DNA of 64,000 nt from the NCBI GenBank assembly GCA_963575745.1, contig CAUYUJ010005780.1:691001-755000 (forward strand). Direction: 5' to 3'. Shown here piece by piece: positions 42,278 through 52,402 of this stretch (the first letter of the stretch is position 1; every line of letters begins with the position of its first letter). A program made the position numbers and the translations under genes. This DNA comes from Prorocentrum cordatum (taxonomy: Eukaryota > Sar > Dinophyceae > Prorocentrales > Prorocentraceae). Below the pieces are notes generated by a model. It ran no database searches, was not told the DNA's origin, and worked only from the letters and a program-made list of their open reading frames with translations.

Positions 42278-43083
42278 CAAGCCGTTCCCAAGAATGTTTA
42301 CTGGGCAAGGGCGATTACACAAAGACGCGCGCCATTCGCTCAAGAGGACTTTGGTAAGTTTCCGATTCAGGGCTGGCGGATAAGCAGCGGCGATAGCCGT
42401 CCATTTCGCACCATTCGGGGCGTTGCCCTCAAGCACGATATGATGACGGCCAGACTTAAAGCAAATTCCGTTAATCTGGCAACGCCTACGGTCGAGACAA
42501 CTGCTATCCAGAAAATCAACGTTGAGACACAGGAATCTGGTTCGCTTCCGCCAACGGGCCCCCTCTTGACGCTGGTCGAGACATCTCACAATGGCCCCCG
42601 GATCTATAGCCCCCTGAACCTCTCTCGTGAAAAAGCACGCGTGAATTCACAGGGTGCTCGAAGATACAAGGGACTCTAAACTTCTCACAACATCTGATGA
42701 TGGCCAACGCGGCCCGCATGGTCTTGTTCCCGGACGCCAGGCGGGCCAGCTGCTTTTCACTCAGAAGATGCCGCGGGAGCCCACAAGGCTGCGAGGCGGA
42801 GCGGATGGCACCCACTCGGTCGGCCGCGGTGGTCCAGGGCCCGCACGGCGGGGCCAGCATTACGGCCAAGACGCGGCTCGCAGCGATATCCGAGCACAGG
42901 CCTCCCAGGACCGACCGCGTGGTGAGGTCGCCGCTTGGCCCGCGCAGCGTGTCCCAGAACCTGACCGGCACTCCCATCGCCATCGCGGCGCGCCCGACGC
43001 CCCCCTTGCCGCTGAAGCAGTCCGCCAGGTAGCGGCCAGTCAGGCGGGGCCGAGCTCCCGCAAGTCGACCGGCGAGGCGCGAA
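42272..43083 (-). pseudogene. Methyltransferase-like domain of the YR retroelement
   Basis: The first part (43083 to about 42590) reads GRYLADCFSGKGGVGRAAMA, an AdoMet-binding-like glycine motif, then LAVMLAPPCGPWTTAADR with a PPC motif as in DNA methyltransferases, then CIFEHPVNSRVL. Near 42590 the protein-like sequence shifts frame and continues as RWRKRTRFLCLNVDF, ICFKSGRHHIVLEG and GAKWTAIAAAYPPAL to a TGA at 42272. It lies after the recombinase in a frame different from it and has no ATG before the first motif, so it would need frameshifting or is broken. DIRS-type elements carry a methyltransferase, usually between RNase H and YR or near it; here it is last. The base it would methylate cannot be judged. 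Confidence 0.7.
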
Positions 43084-43084
43084 C

Positions 43085-44560
43085 TTAAATGATGTCCGCG
43101 AGCTGAGCCTCGCAGACCAGGAACACGCTTTGCCGGGCGCTGCTCAGCGTCGCCCATGTGGCCGCCAGCCGGGCATGCTTCTCGTAGCGGGCGACGCTGC
43201 GGGTGGTCTTCCACTGGCCGCGCTTCTGCACGTCGGCCAACCGCCGCCACCTCCTCGCCATGTCTATTGAGGCCCCCGAGTGGCGCATCTGATACGGCAC
43301 CACCTTGGCCTTCACCTGCAGCTCCTGCAGGCACAGGCTGAACATATTGCAGTACTCGGGGTACGTGAAGTTCCACAGGCACTCGGGGTGCCCCTCCTTT
43401 TTCAGCTGGCGCAGCACGGGGTCCAAGAAGCGAATCCAGGGCGAGTCTAACTCCAGCGACACGTCGCCCAGGCCCGTCTTGTCTCGCAGGTCCTCCTCCT
43501 CCGGGAAGAGTCTCAAGGTCCAGAACTCGCACGCGCCCGCAGCCGGCGGCGCCAGGCAGGCCGGCTTCAGGAGCAGGAGGCCGCTGGGGCGGGCGTACAC
43601 GCTCACCGCTATCAAGGTGAACGCCGCCATCTGGAGGCTGCCCCGGGCCTTCATGCGCCACGCCATCGCGCACCACAGCGCCAGCGCCCACGGCTTCCTC
43701 GTCCGCGGCGGCTCCAGGCGCCGCCAGGCCCGGAGGCATCTCCAGGCCCGGGGGAGGCGCCGGGCACCATAGCGTGTGAAGTCCGGGTTGAAGTGCAGCA
43801 CGCCCGCCATCAACTTCTCGGCCCAGGAGAGGTGGGTCCCGGCCTGGCACAAGCCGTTCAGGTAGTTCGGCCCTTCATGACCTCCTCGGTGTCCACCGAG
43901 GGCCAACTTCGACGGGCAAAATCCCGCCAGCCGCCCCAGGCCCGCTGGTACTCGCGCTGCGTCGGGGCCCGCGCCGCCTCCCGCTCCAAAGCCCTCCTCG
44001 CTGGCCGGCATCCCGTAGTGGCGCGCTCGGCGCTGCTGCGACTGCGCGAGCCTGCGCTGCCGCGCGGCGCCGGTCACGACCTCGGGCTCGGAGCCCCCGC
44101 TGTCGGAGGAGCCAACGCTCTCTGGCACTCCCCGCGCGGGCTCCGCCGGCACAGGCAGCTTCGCCAGGTCCTCCACCACCTGCCCCAGGCTCCGCGGCAG
44201 GGGACGGCCCAGCACGGCCGCCCTCAAGCGCCTCGACTCGCCCAGCTGACGCTCCCGCCGAGCCACCAGCAACGGCGGCGGCGCTATCGGCGGAGCAGGG
44301 ACCAGCTGCCGGACGCGCCACGCCCCCTGGCTGCCCGCCGACGCCTGCGGGCCGGGCTCCGGGCGAGACGGCGCCAGCTGGCGGGTGCGCCGGTGAGGGC
44401 TCCGAGAGCGGCCTCGCGCGCCCGGTGCTCGGGGGCGCGCGGGCGGCATCGCGGGCTGCGGCGCTCCCGGGCGCGCGCTCGGGCGCGGGCCAAGCGGGGC
44501 CCCGCCCTGAGCCCACTCGGGAAAGCTCGAGCTCCAAAAACGCAGCCAGAAGAGTGGACT
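43085..44560 (-). pseudogene. Tyrosine recombinase of the retroelement
   Basis: The frame runs open to the stop at 43085 (ends AQLADII). The first 200 residues are Pro/Arg/Ala-rich and poorly conserved looking. The catalytic domain occupies about residues 240-490 of the open frame. The first arginine box is VYARPSGLLLL, box II is YQMRHSGASIDMARRW (Arg and His, with Tyr where His is usual), followed by KRGQWKTTRSVARYEK holding the Trp and the nucleophile Tyr. This R...RH...W...Y pattern is that of YR retroelement integrases, which recombine a circular cDNA into the genome without a target duplication. All catalytic residues appear present. The left part of the frame overlaps the RNase H frame, and the switch near 44,510-44,560 is a frame change. 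Listed as part of a dead element because upstream genes are damaged. Confidence 0.8.
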
Positions 44561-45665
44561 TTGCGCCGTCGGGGTCAAACAGCCGCGAGGGGAGGTCGGC
44601 ACAGTTGAGCTCGCTGGGTATCCATCGAATCGAACAGCGGATATTACGGCTCAGACAGACTGCGTGAAATCGACGAATCTGGATCAACAGGTTGAAACAC
44701 GAACTTCTGCCCCGATTGAAGCTTAGCACGACCGACATATTGTCACATAGCAGGAGCTGTCGTATGTGGGACCCGGAGACCGTGGTGGCGATACGATGGA
44801 TGCTGCTGACCAGGGCCCGGGCCTCCAGGGTGAGGATCCCTTCGGGGTGCTGCCAGGCTCTAGCGAAACAGGGCTCCCACAGGCTTGCACGGAGCCCCTG
44901 GGCGGGCACTTCTGGAAAGTCCCCCACAACGTCCCACTGGCTCAGTTCTTCCTCATCCTCGGGAAGGCCCTTGAGTTCCCACTTTCCACTCTCGCTCATA
45001 CCGAATCCGGCGGCACAGAGCGCAGCCTCCCGAGCGCTGCGCGCACAGCGCCGGCGAAAGCGGGCCCTCTCAGGCACGCGCCCGACCGACTCCACCAGCT
45101 CCCGCGGCCAGAAGGCCCTCGCCAGTCCGTAGCCGTGGAGGCTGGCATCCGACTGCTGCACCATCGGGTTCCAAGGCAGCCACCAGTCTGACTCCAAAAA
45201 GTACACCAGGGAGCTGAAGGCGGCCAGCTCTCTCCGCGCCTCGGCCCATAGCACGGCCGCGTCGTCGTAGCGCGCCCGCGCGAAGCCATGCACTGAACTG
45301 AAAGCCGACAGGGTGCCGCGCGAGCAGAGGCCGCAGAAGGTCAGATGGCCCAGCACGGCTTCTACTGCCCAGCCCTTGACTCGGCGGCGGGCAAGAAGGC
45401 CCCGCACGGCCTGGCGGCAGCGCCAGAACCGATCACCGGTCACCCGGGTGCGCAGCCGGCCGCCGTCGATCTGGGTGCCGAGCGCCACCGCCATGCCCGA
45501 CGCCAGCTCGTCCATGTGCACCAGCAGGTTCAGCTCGGTGAACTCGCCGGTCAGCTGGTCCATCACGCCGCTCACGAGCTGGGAGAAGAGCGAGAACACC
45601 CCCAGGTTGTCGACGTAGACGTAGTGCCTGATCTCCTTCAGGCGCGAGCACGAGCGGCGGCCCAT
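44510..45665 (-). pseudogene. RT palm (YVDN) and RNase H of the retroelement
   Basis: An ATG at 45665 fronts the frame, but it begins in the middle of the RT. RHYVYVDNLGVFS (residues 13-25) is RT motif C, with Asn in place of the second Asp, as I expect in this dinoflagellate-type family. RT connection and thumb-like sequence follows (VTGDRFWRCRQAVRGLLARR, VLGHLTFCGLCSRGTL). RNase H spans about residues 168-362 with Asp in QQSDASLHGYG, Glu in LTLEARALVSSIH, Asp in LLLCDNMSVVLSFN and the last Asp in SELNCADLPSRL. It degrades RNA in the cDNA hybrid. The frame differs from that of the preceding RT half and the following YR. Confidence 0.8.
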
Positions 45666-46179
45666 GGTCCGAGAGACCAGGGCAGAAGTGCTGCGAGAGA
45701 GCTGCGTCGATCCGTATTCGGTGAAAGCAATCCTTCACGTCCGCCATGCCGATGTACACCTGCTGCGCCTCCAGCGCGGCGCGGAGGTCCTCGTGGCTCG
45801 AGAGGCCCTCCTCAGGCAGGTGCACCTCGATCCTGGCGAGGCCCTCGCTGCTTAAAAGCTCCACCCCAGGGGGGTCCCTGAAGTGGGCGTTCGCACGGCG
45901 GGCGTCGACTATGAGGCGAAGTCGCCGCCGCCCATCCTGCCACACAAAAAACATCCCGATTCTCTCCTTCGGTGATAGAGTCCACCCCAGCATGCCAGCC
46001 GACAGCAGCTGGCGCACCAGGCCGCGGTACTCCTTGCGGTTGAACTTGAGGACCGAATCGAAATACGGCTCGATGTCGGTCGGCAAAGGTGCCGGTCGTA
46101 GCATGCGCTCTTGGCGCTCCTGCAGGAAGGTAAAAGCCTCGCCAGGCAACAGATCCTCGAGACGCGGGCAATGCCTCAC
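45640..46179 (-). pseudogene. RT fingers and motif A of the retroelement, truncated
   Basis: RRLRLIVDARRANAHFRDPP (about residues 85-104) and VYIGMADVKDCFHRIRIDAA (141-160) are RT motifs 1-2 and A; the Asp in ADVKDCF is a catalytic metal ligand. Directly after LSQHFCPGLSDHGPPLVL the sequence reaches the region that should precede motif C. The segment that normally lies between, with the LP.GF.W motif B, is missing, so roughly 60-70 residues appear deleted. Beyond about 45,640 this frame is a shadow of the YVDN frame. Upstream, it starts one base out of phase with the stop of the preceding frame (46176). Confidence 0.8.
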
Positions 46180-46628
46180 ATCCGTGGCATGCTGACAAGC
46201 CCTGCACTGTAGGAGGCGACCGTCGTCGGGCCGCCGCGCCCGTCATAGGGCGAGCGGCCCCGCAGCAGCTCCCGGAGGGCCGCCTGCGGCTCGTGCAACT
46301 TGGCGCCCGGCTGCCGGCCCCGGACGAGGCCCTCGCAGCGCGCAAGTGCATCTCGCTGCATGCCATTGGCCGGGCCAGGCGGCGAGTCGTACCTCGACGT
46401 CCAGTTGATGGCGTCGACGATCCCGTTAACCTCGCACGCGATCCGAGCCTCCCGCCCGAAATGCCTGGCCCGGCAAGACCTGCCACGAATTCGGCGGCCT
46501 GTGTCACCCAACAGCGGGAGCGGCAGGAAGCTTCGGGCTCCTCGCGAGGGCGGCAGGCGGCCACCGCCGTGCCCCAGCAAAAAGGGCCCGGGGGAGGGGC
46601 TGGAGCCCCCGGGCCCGGGGGCCGCCAT
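46176..46628 (-). pseudogene. Gag-pol linker region of the retroelement
   Basis: An ATG at 46628 and 150 codons. The protein-like part is CEVNGIVDAINWTSRYDSPP followed by an Ala/Arg-rich helix (GKL-type HEPQAALRELLRGRS) and SYSAGLVSMPRM. It joins the Gly/Arg-rich end of the gag-like frame to the RT. No domain is recognised. The stop at 46176 overlaps the RT frame by four bases, in a different phase. Confidence 0.55.
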
Positions 46629-46645
46629 GGCCCCGTGGAGGCGAC

Positions 46646-48010
46646 GCCCCTGGCCCGGCCGCGTCCGCGGCCGCCTCGGCCGCCACCGCGCCCCGCACCA
46701 GCTGCGCCACCTCCAGCTCCTTCTGCTCCTTCGACTGCCTCAGGAGGCGCCCCGCGCAGCGTCCGCGCTCGGTTCTGCGCCTGCTCCATCTCGTGCTGCT
46801 CCTTCGCCCGCCGGTGGACGTAGCCCCTGAGCTCGGGCCCCAAGACGTCCTCCACCGAGCTCACGTCCTCGAAAAAGCGCGCATTCGTCCAGCTCGGCTT
46901 GGACGGGTCCGCGTAGGCGTCCACCACCGCCGCCGCGCGGCGTGTCAGCACCTCCACCATCATCAGGCCGCCCATGTTCAGCTGGTCGTAGACCCCGCCT
47001 TGATACAGGGCCTCCACGATGGTCCTCAGCTCGTGCACCACGCGATCACCTTGGCCGAGCCCCTTCATGCGGACGAAGAGGTCGAGCCAGAGCCGAGGGT
47101 CGCCTCCATGCCTCTCCATGTGCTTGCACATGTGGAGAGCCCCGGGCGGCCCGTCCACCTTCGCGTCGGGGTAGCACTCCTGACGCGACTCGCCCACGAC
47201 GTCTCTCCACCGCTTGAACCGCTCCCCCTGCTCGTCGTAGTCGACCCAGAGAGTGCGAGCGTCAGCGTAGCGCTCCTCGCCCGGCGGCTCCGCGGGGGCC
47301 GTCAAGCGCCAGCTCGGGAATCGCGGTGCCGCCCACGGGCTCGGCGAACCCCTCCTCCTCGGGCGGGCCAGCGCCACCCGCGCGACGGCCCTCCGGGTCA
47401 GGGGCCCGCGCCGGGCTACCCTCCAGGCCCCGGCGCCCGCCTCCGCGGCCACGCGCGATGGGGCGCCCCCCGCGTCCAGCCGGGCGAGCCGCGCCATGAC
47501 GCCGTCGGTGGTCTTCAGAACGCCGAACGGCTCGACCCCGTCCTCGAAGCTCACGCCGTCTGCGCTCGCCACGTCCACCTCCGTCCCGATCGCGATGCCC
47601 GGCCCACCGCTGAGGGCGATCCAGGCCTGGCCTGCACCTGGGGCCTCCAGCAGCCGCCCGCCCATCCAGGCCACGGCCAAGCCCAGGCGCAGCAAGCGGG
47701 CACGCTCCCCGGCCGACAGCCTGCCGGCGGCCTCCTGCCAGGTGACCTGTTGGCCGTCAGCGGCCAAGGCCTCCCTCGGCTCGGGCAGGGTGGCGTCCCA
47801 CTCGAGCGCCGTCTCACGACCGCCCTGCAGCGCGTCGGCCAGCTCGTCGGGCCCCAGTCGCTCCCAGAAGCGGTGCAGCCTCCTCATCTTGCGCGTCCGC
47901 AGCGCCAAGGGGAAGGCCCGCGAGGGCCCGTTCTCTGGGTCGCTGCAGCTCAGGTCCTCAGGGTAGATGTCCCCGTCCGGGGTCAGGATGACCCACTGTC
48001 CGCTCGGTAG
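46646..48010 (-). pseudogene. Gag-like protein of the retroelement
   Basis: The coherent protein runs from SGQWVILTPDGDIYPEDL near 48,000 to a Gly/Arg-rich tail (RGGRGRGRARG) at about 46,646, some 455 codons. The second half is the best preserved: DARTLWVDYDEQGERFKRW, HMCKHMERHGGDPRLWLDLF, VHELRTIVEALYQGGVYDQL, NMGGLMMVEVLTRRAAAVVD and VEDVLGPELRGYVHRRAKEQ. In my experience this block recurs in dinoflagellate retroelements. The basic Gly/Arg tail could bind nucleic acid. It has no ATG; the reading frame is entered by a frame change near 48,012. Residues about 220-245 (RPRRRGSPSPW) look like a locally shifted segment. Confidence 0.75.
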
Positions 48011-48082
48011 TGCAACAGCACCCACTCGTGGTCAACGTCGTCGTCGGCGAAGCGGCAAACCACGCGCTCGCCTGGGAGCGCC

Positions 48083-48589
48083 CTAGTCCACCACTCCCGC
48101 CCCGCGTCGCCGCGGAGCCACGCCACGAGCGCCGCCATTCCGGCGGCCGACGATCTTCGCCACCAGCCAGTGCACCAGGCCGCCTAGACGCGCCCCCACC
48201 AGCCTCTCCACAGCCTTCTCCCCGGCCGTCGGCTCAGGGCACGCCCGAGCCTCGCAGGCCGGGCAGGCCGCGCACGGCGGCGGCTCGCACGCCGGGCACG
48301 CCGCGCACGGCGGCGGCTCGCAGGCTGGGCAGGCGGCGCAGGCCGCCGGCTCCGGGCAGGCCGCGCACGCCGCCGCCTCCGGGCACGCCGGGCAGGCAGG
48401 GCACGAGAGGTCTGGGCAGCTCGGCTGCCCCCAGCCCCAGCCCGGCGCGAAGAACGCCGCGGCCTCCAGAGCCAGCACTGCCCAGGCCGGCAACGCGGCC
48501 GCCCCGCCAGGGATGGCGACCGCGTCCATCAGCCTCGGGACCCGAGAAGCTATGTGATGCAAGAAAGAGCGGAGCCAAATGGGCGACAT
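48083..48589 (-). pseudogene. N-terminal Cys-rich part of the gag-like polyprotein
   Basis: ATG at 48589 lies inside repeat A1; a second at 48529 starts just inside the element body. Residues 25-48 are hydrophobic (ALPAWAVLALEAAAFFAP), then residues 57-115 are a run of CPxC and CAAC repeats (CPACPACPEAAACAACPEP), then a hydrophobic helix GARLGGLVHWLVAKIVG. Near 48,140 protein-like sequence moves to another frame (MAALVAWLRGDAGREWWTRA, then FADDDVDHEWVLLHY) and near 48,012 to the main gag frame, so two frame changes fall in 130 bp. Confidence 0.6.
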
Positions 48590-48633
48590 ATTGAAAACCC
48601 CTCTCGACTTCCTTCACGTGCAAGCACAAACCA
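48538..48633 (-). repeat. Split direct repeat A1
   Basis: About 96 bp from GGACCCGAGAAGCTATG to AAGCACAAACCA on the + strand. Forms the 5' end of the element. Diverged by about 9 percent from A2. Confidence 0.85.
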
Positions 48634-48663
48634 AGATGTTACAAACATGTTTGGATGACTTCG

Positions 48664-48960
48664 GCCTTCTCGCGTGATCGGCTCCCCGACGCTCCCAGAC
48701 GGCTCAAGAAACTCCCAGGACCGCCCCAAAACAGCCCAAGACGCGTCCAAGAGGGCCCCAAGACGGCCCAAGAGGGCTCCAAGATTGCCCAAGAGGCGCT
48801 CCGAGAAGCCCCGAGAATCTCCCAGAAGGCCCCTAGAGGCGCCAAGAGGCGCCCAAGATGCCTTCAAGAGGCCCAACAAACACCCACGAGGCCCCAAGAG
48901 GCCCCCCAGAGGCGCCCAAATAGCTCCCAGATGCCCCCGAGAGGCTCCCCACGACACCCC
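48664..48960 (+). repeat. CCAAGAGGCC array
   Basis: Degenerate 10-12 bp units on the + strand starting about 50 bases right of the retroelement. Confidence 0.8.
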
Positions 48961-49006
48961 AACGCATATACAAGATACATCAGACCCACGACCTGAGCGG
49001 CACGGT

Positions 49007-51700
49007 GGTGGGATGAGCCGAAAGCCACGAGGATCCGCCGCCCCCTTTCGCTTTAGCAAAGGGGTGCCTGGCGTGCTGGACCCTCTCGGTTTTTGTTTTG
49101 GTTCTTTTTCCAAAAGAACTCCCCCTGGGGCTTCAGCGCGTCCCGCCGGGGTCCCGGGAGGATTGCCACGGACCTCAATTCCCTACTTTTCTGCCCAAGA
49201 CGGCTCCAAGATGGCCAAGATGGCCTCCAAAATGGTCCAAGATGGCCTCCAAGTCCGCCCAAGATGGTCCAAGACGGCCTCCAGGAAGGCCCAAGAGAGT
49301 CCAAGACGGCCCAAGATGTGCCAAGAGGCCCCCCAGAGGCCTCCCAGACGGCCCAAGAGGCCTCCAAGAGGTCCTCCAGGAGGGCCCGAAGAGGCCCAAA
49401 TCATTTATTTTTTTTTAGGTTTTATAAGGATTTTGGAAATTGCTTCTTCTCGGCATTCCGACGGCTCAAGACGGCCCAAGAGGCACCCAAGATCGCCCAA
49501 GGGGGCCCCAAGGGGCCCCCAAGAGGCCCCCAAGACGGCCCAAGAGGCCTCGAAGATGGCCCCAAGAGGGCCCCAAGACGGCCCAAGAGGCCTCCAACAC
49601 GCCCAAGATGGCCTCCAAGACGCCCAAGATGGCCTCCAAGACGGCCCCGACGCGCCCCAAGAGGGCCCCCGTTGGCCCAGAAAGGCCCCCAAGACGTCTC
49701 CCGACGGCGTCAGACGTGCCAGGAACCTACCAAGATGACCGAAGTTGGTTCGAAGCTGGCCCAAAAGGGCCCAAGAGGCCCCCAAGAGGGCCTCCAGGAA
49801 GGCCAGAAGAGGCCAACAACATTCATGTTCGTTAGGTTTTTGACGGATTTGAGATTTCCTTCTTTTCGGCCTTCCGACGGCCCGATACGGCCCAAGAGCC
49901 CCCAAAGATCGCCGAAAGATCGCCCAAGAGGCCTCCAAGACGGCCAAGATGACCTTGAAGATGCCCACGTGTTCCCCGAAGGCTTTCCAAACAGACTCGG
50001 GGAACACATGGTCCGATGGCTTGGCAGGTCTGGCCTCAACGTTCGGCCACATAGGCGCTTCCACAAAGGCAGGGAGCGGCGGTGATTCGCCGAAGGCGTC
50101 TTCGATCCGCCGCCCCCTGTCGATTCATCACAGGGGTGCCTGGCGTGCTGGACCCTCTCTGGTTTTGGTTTTGGTTCTTTTTCCAAAAGGACTCCCCCTG
50201 GGGCTCCGGCGCGTCCCGCCGGGGTCCCGGGAGGATTGCCACGGACCTCCATTCCCTACTTTTCTGCCCAAGACGGCTCCAAGATGGCCTCCAAGATGGC
50301 CAAGATGGCCTCCAAGACGGCCCAAGAGAGTCCAAGACGGCCCAAGACAGCCCAAGAGGCCCCCCAGAGGCCTCCCAGACGGCCCAAGAGGCCTCCAAGA
50401 GGTCCTCCAGGAAGGCCCGAAGAGGCCAAAATCATTGATTCTCTTTAGGTTTTTGAATGATTTTGGAATTTGCTTCTTCTCGGCATTCCGACGGCTCAAG
50501 ACGGCCCAAGAGGCCCCCAAGATCGCCCAAGAGGCCCCCAAGAGGCCCCCAAGACGGCCCAAGAGGCCTCCAAGATGGCCCCAAGAGGGCCCCAAGACGG
50601 CCCAAGAGGCCTCCAACACGCCCAAGATGGCCTCCAAGACGCCCAAGATGGCCTCCAAGACGGCCCCGAAGTGCCCCAAGAGGGTCCCCCGTTGGCCCAG
50701 AAAGGCCCCCGAGACGGCTCCCGACGGCGTCAGACGTGCAAGCAATCCACCAAGATGGCCGAAGTTGGCTCGAAGCTGTCCCAAAAGGGCCCAAGAGGCC
50801 CCCAAGAGGGCCTCCAGGAAGGCCAGAAGAGGCCAAAAACATTCATGTTCCTTAGTTTTTTTTATACAGATGTTGACATGTTCTTCTTTTCTGCTTTCCG
50901 ACGGCCCGAGACGGCCCAAGAGCCCCCAAAGATCGCCGAAAGATCGCCCAAGAGGCCTCCAAGACGGCCAAGATGACCTTGAAGATGCCCACGTGTTCCC
51001 CGAAGGCTTTCCAAACCGATTCGGGGAACACATGGTCCTGCCCAAGACGGCTCCAAAAACGGTCGTTTCGCTCGGGACATCCTCAAACAATCGTGAAGAT
51101 GGCCCAAGATGGCCTCTAAGTCCGCCCAAGATGGTCCAAGACGGCCTCCAAGACGGCCTAAGAGAGTCCAAGACGGTCCAAGACGGCCCCAGAGGCCCCC
51201 CAGAGGCCTCCCAGACAGCCCAAGAGGCCTCCAAGAGGGCCTCCAGGAAGGCCCGAAGAGGCCAAAATCATTGATTTTCTATAGGTTTTATAAGGATTTT
51301 GGAATTTGCTTCTTCTCGGCATTCCGACGGCTCAAGACGGCCCAAGCGGCCCCCAAGATCGCACAAGAGGCCCAAGACACGGCCCCAAGAGGCCCCCAAG
51401 ACGGCCTAAGAGGTCTCCAAGACGCCCAAGATGGCCTCCAAGACGGTCCAATAGCCCTCCAAGACGTCCTCCAAGAAGGCCCGAAAGGGTCAGAATGGCC
51501 TCCAGACGGCCAAGATGACCTTTAAGATGCCCACGTGTTCCCCGAAGGCTTTCCAAACCGATTCGGGGACCACATGGTCCGATAGCTTGGCAGGTCTGGC
51601 CTCAACGTTCGGCCACATAGGCGCTTCCAAAAAGGCAGGGGGCGGCGGTGATTCGCCGTAGACGTCTTCGATAACGCCAACGTTTCGATATGCGCTGATG
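49007..51700 (+). repeat. Segmental tandem duplication, about 1.03-1.07 kb period, 2.5 copies
   Basis: Four unique blocks separated by CCAAG arrays recur in order. Block 1 (GGGGTGCCTGGCGTGCTGG) at 49061 and 50133. Block 2 (TGCTTCTTCTCGGCATTCCG) at 49441, 50471 and 51307. Block 3 (ATTCATGTTC...CTTTTCGGCCTTCCGACGG) at about 49821 and 50841. Block 4 (ATGCCCACGTGTTCCCCGAA) at 49961, 50985 and 51527. The last copy lacks blocks 1 and 3. Blocks 2 and 3 each begin with a T-rich stretch ending TTTAGGTTT, which looks like an intron end but has no coding context. Confidence 0.85.
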
Positions 51701-52202
51701 ATTCCTATCTGCCCCTGCATGATGTTCCCAGATACGCCTAGGCAGCGCCGACACGCACCGACCGACCGACCGACCGACCATTATGATAGAAAGGTGGCCG
51801 GCGGCAGGGGGCAGGGGGCGAAACCCTTACGGATAATATTATGCTTCCGTACTCCCAGGTCGCGATGCTATAGTGCTTCCGTATTCCTGAGTGACGAATC
51901 TAAACTGTTTCCACTAATGCCTCAATCGCAATTCGATAAGTCTAGCTGTGCTGCAGGGCCAGATGTACTCTAGGAGCAGCTGCGCGCTGGCACATGATGG
52001 TACCAATTGTACTCAAATGCTGGACTTTCAAGAGTTCCGGCGGCAATGATTACGCTCGCAGAAGAAGGAGCTAAAATCCACGCGCCGCCAGGGGTCCCAG
52101 GTTTAACGGGTCGCTGCGAAGGTGGGCCCCCCCGCGGAAGAACAGAAATCTGGCCGCGGGGGTTGGGGGGCTCAGGCATGAGTCGCGGGGGCGATCTCGC
52201 AA
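51701..52202. other. No supported gene
   Basis: (ACCG)n microsatellite at 51757-51779. Nothing else seen. Confidence 0.5.
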
Positions 52203-52402
52203 CTAGAGGCCTCCCAGATGGGGTCCGAGTCGATGAAGTCGGCGATGCATCGAGGATGCATCGGCGACGTCGGCGATGCGATGCATCGGCGCCGTCGGAG
52301 TGGGGAAAGTCGGCACCTCATCGGGCCGCATCGCCGATGCCTCGCCGATGCGGCGCGACACTCCGACCCCATCTCTACTCGGATCCCACCTGGGAGGCCT
52401 AG
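52203..52402. repeat. 200-bp fold-back element
   Basis: Left arm starts CTAGAGGCCTCCCAGATGGG, right arm ends CACCTGGGAGGCCTAG; the arms continue inward as GGGTCCGAG / CTCGGATCC. The interior is built of GATGCATCGGCG-type palindromes. A related half occurs at 17862-18000. Confidence 0.8.

Larger units (their letters stand above)
41938..48633 (-). mobile_element. Tyrosine-recombinase retroelement with split direct repeats
   Basis: In minus-strand order: A1 (48633-48538), gag-like frames, RT, RNase H, YR, methyltransferase-like domain, B1 (42277-42192), A2 (42191-42098), a 74-bp piece, B2 (42023-41938). This A-ORFs-B-A-B layout is the split direct repeat structure of Ngaro/PAT-type YR retroelements, in which the adjoining B1-A2 resembles the joint of a circular intermediate. 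The domain set including a methyltransferase is DIRS-like. Length 6,696 bp. At least seven changes of frame and an RT deletion indicate a non-functional copy, unless some are base-calling errors. No target duplication is expected or seen. Confidence 0.9.

Noticed and set aside
43090-43850. N-terminal extension of the methyltransferase-like frame
   Set aside because: It overlaps the recombinase in another phase and is a Gly/Pro/Arg-rich shadow.
45812-46645. Lower part of the long gag-like frame
   Set aside because: After the Gly/Arg tail the frame becomes Arg/Pro/Cys-rich and is the shadow of the linker and RT frames on the same strand.
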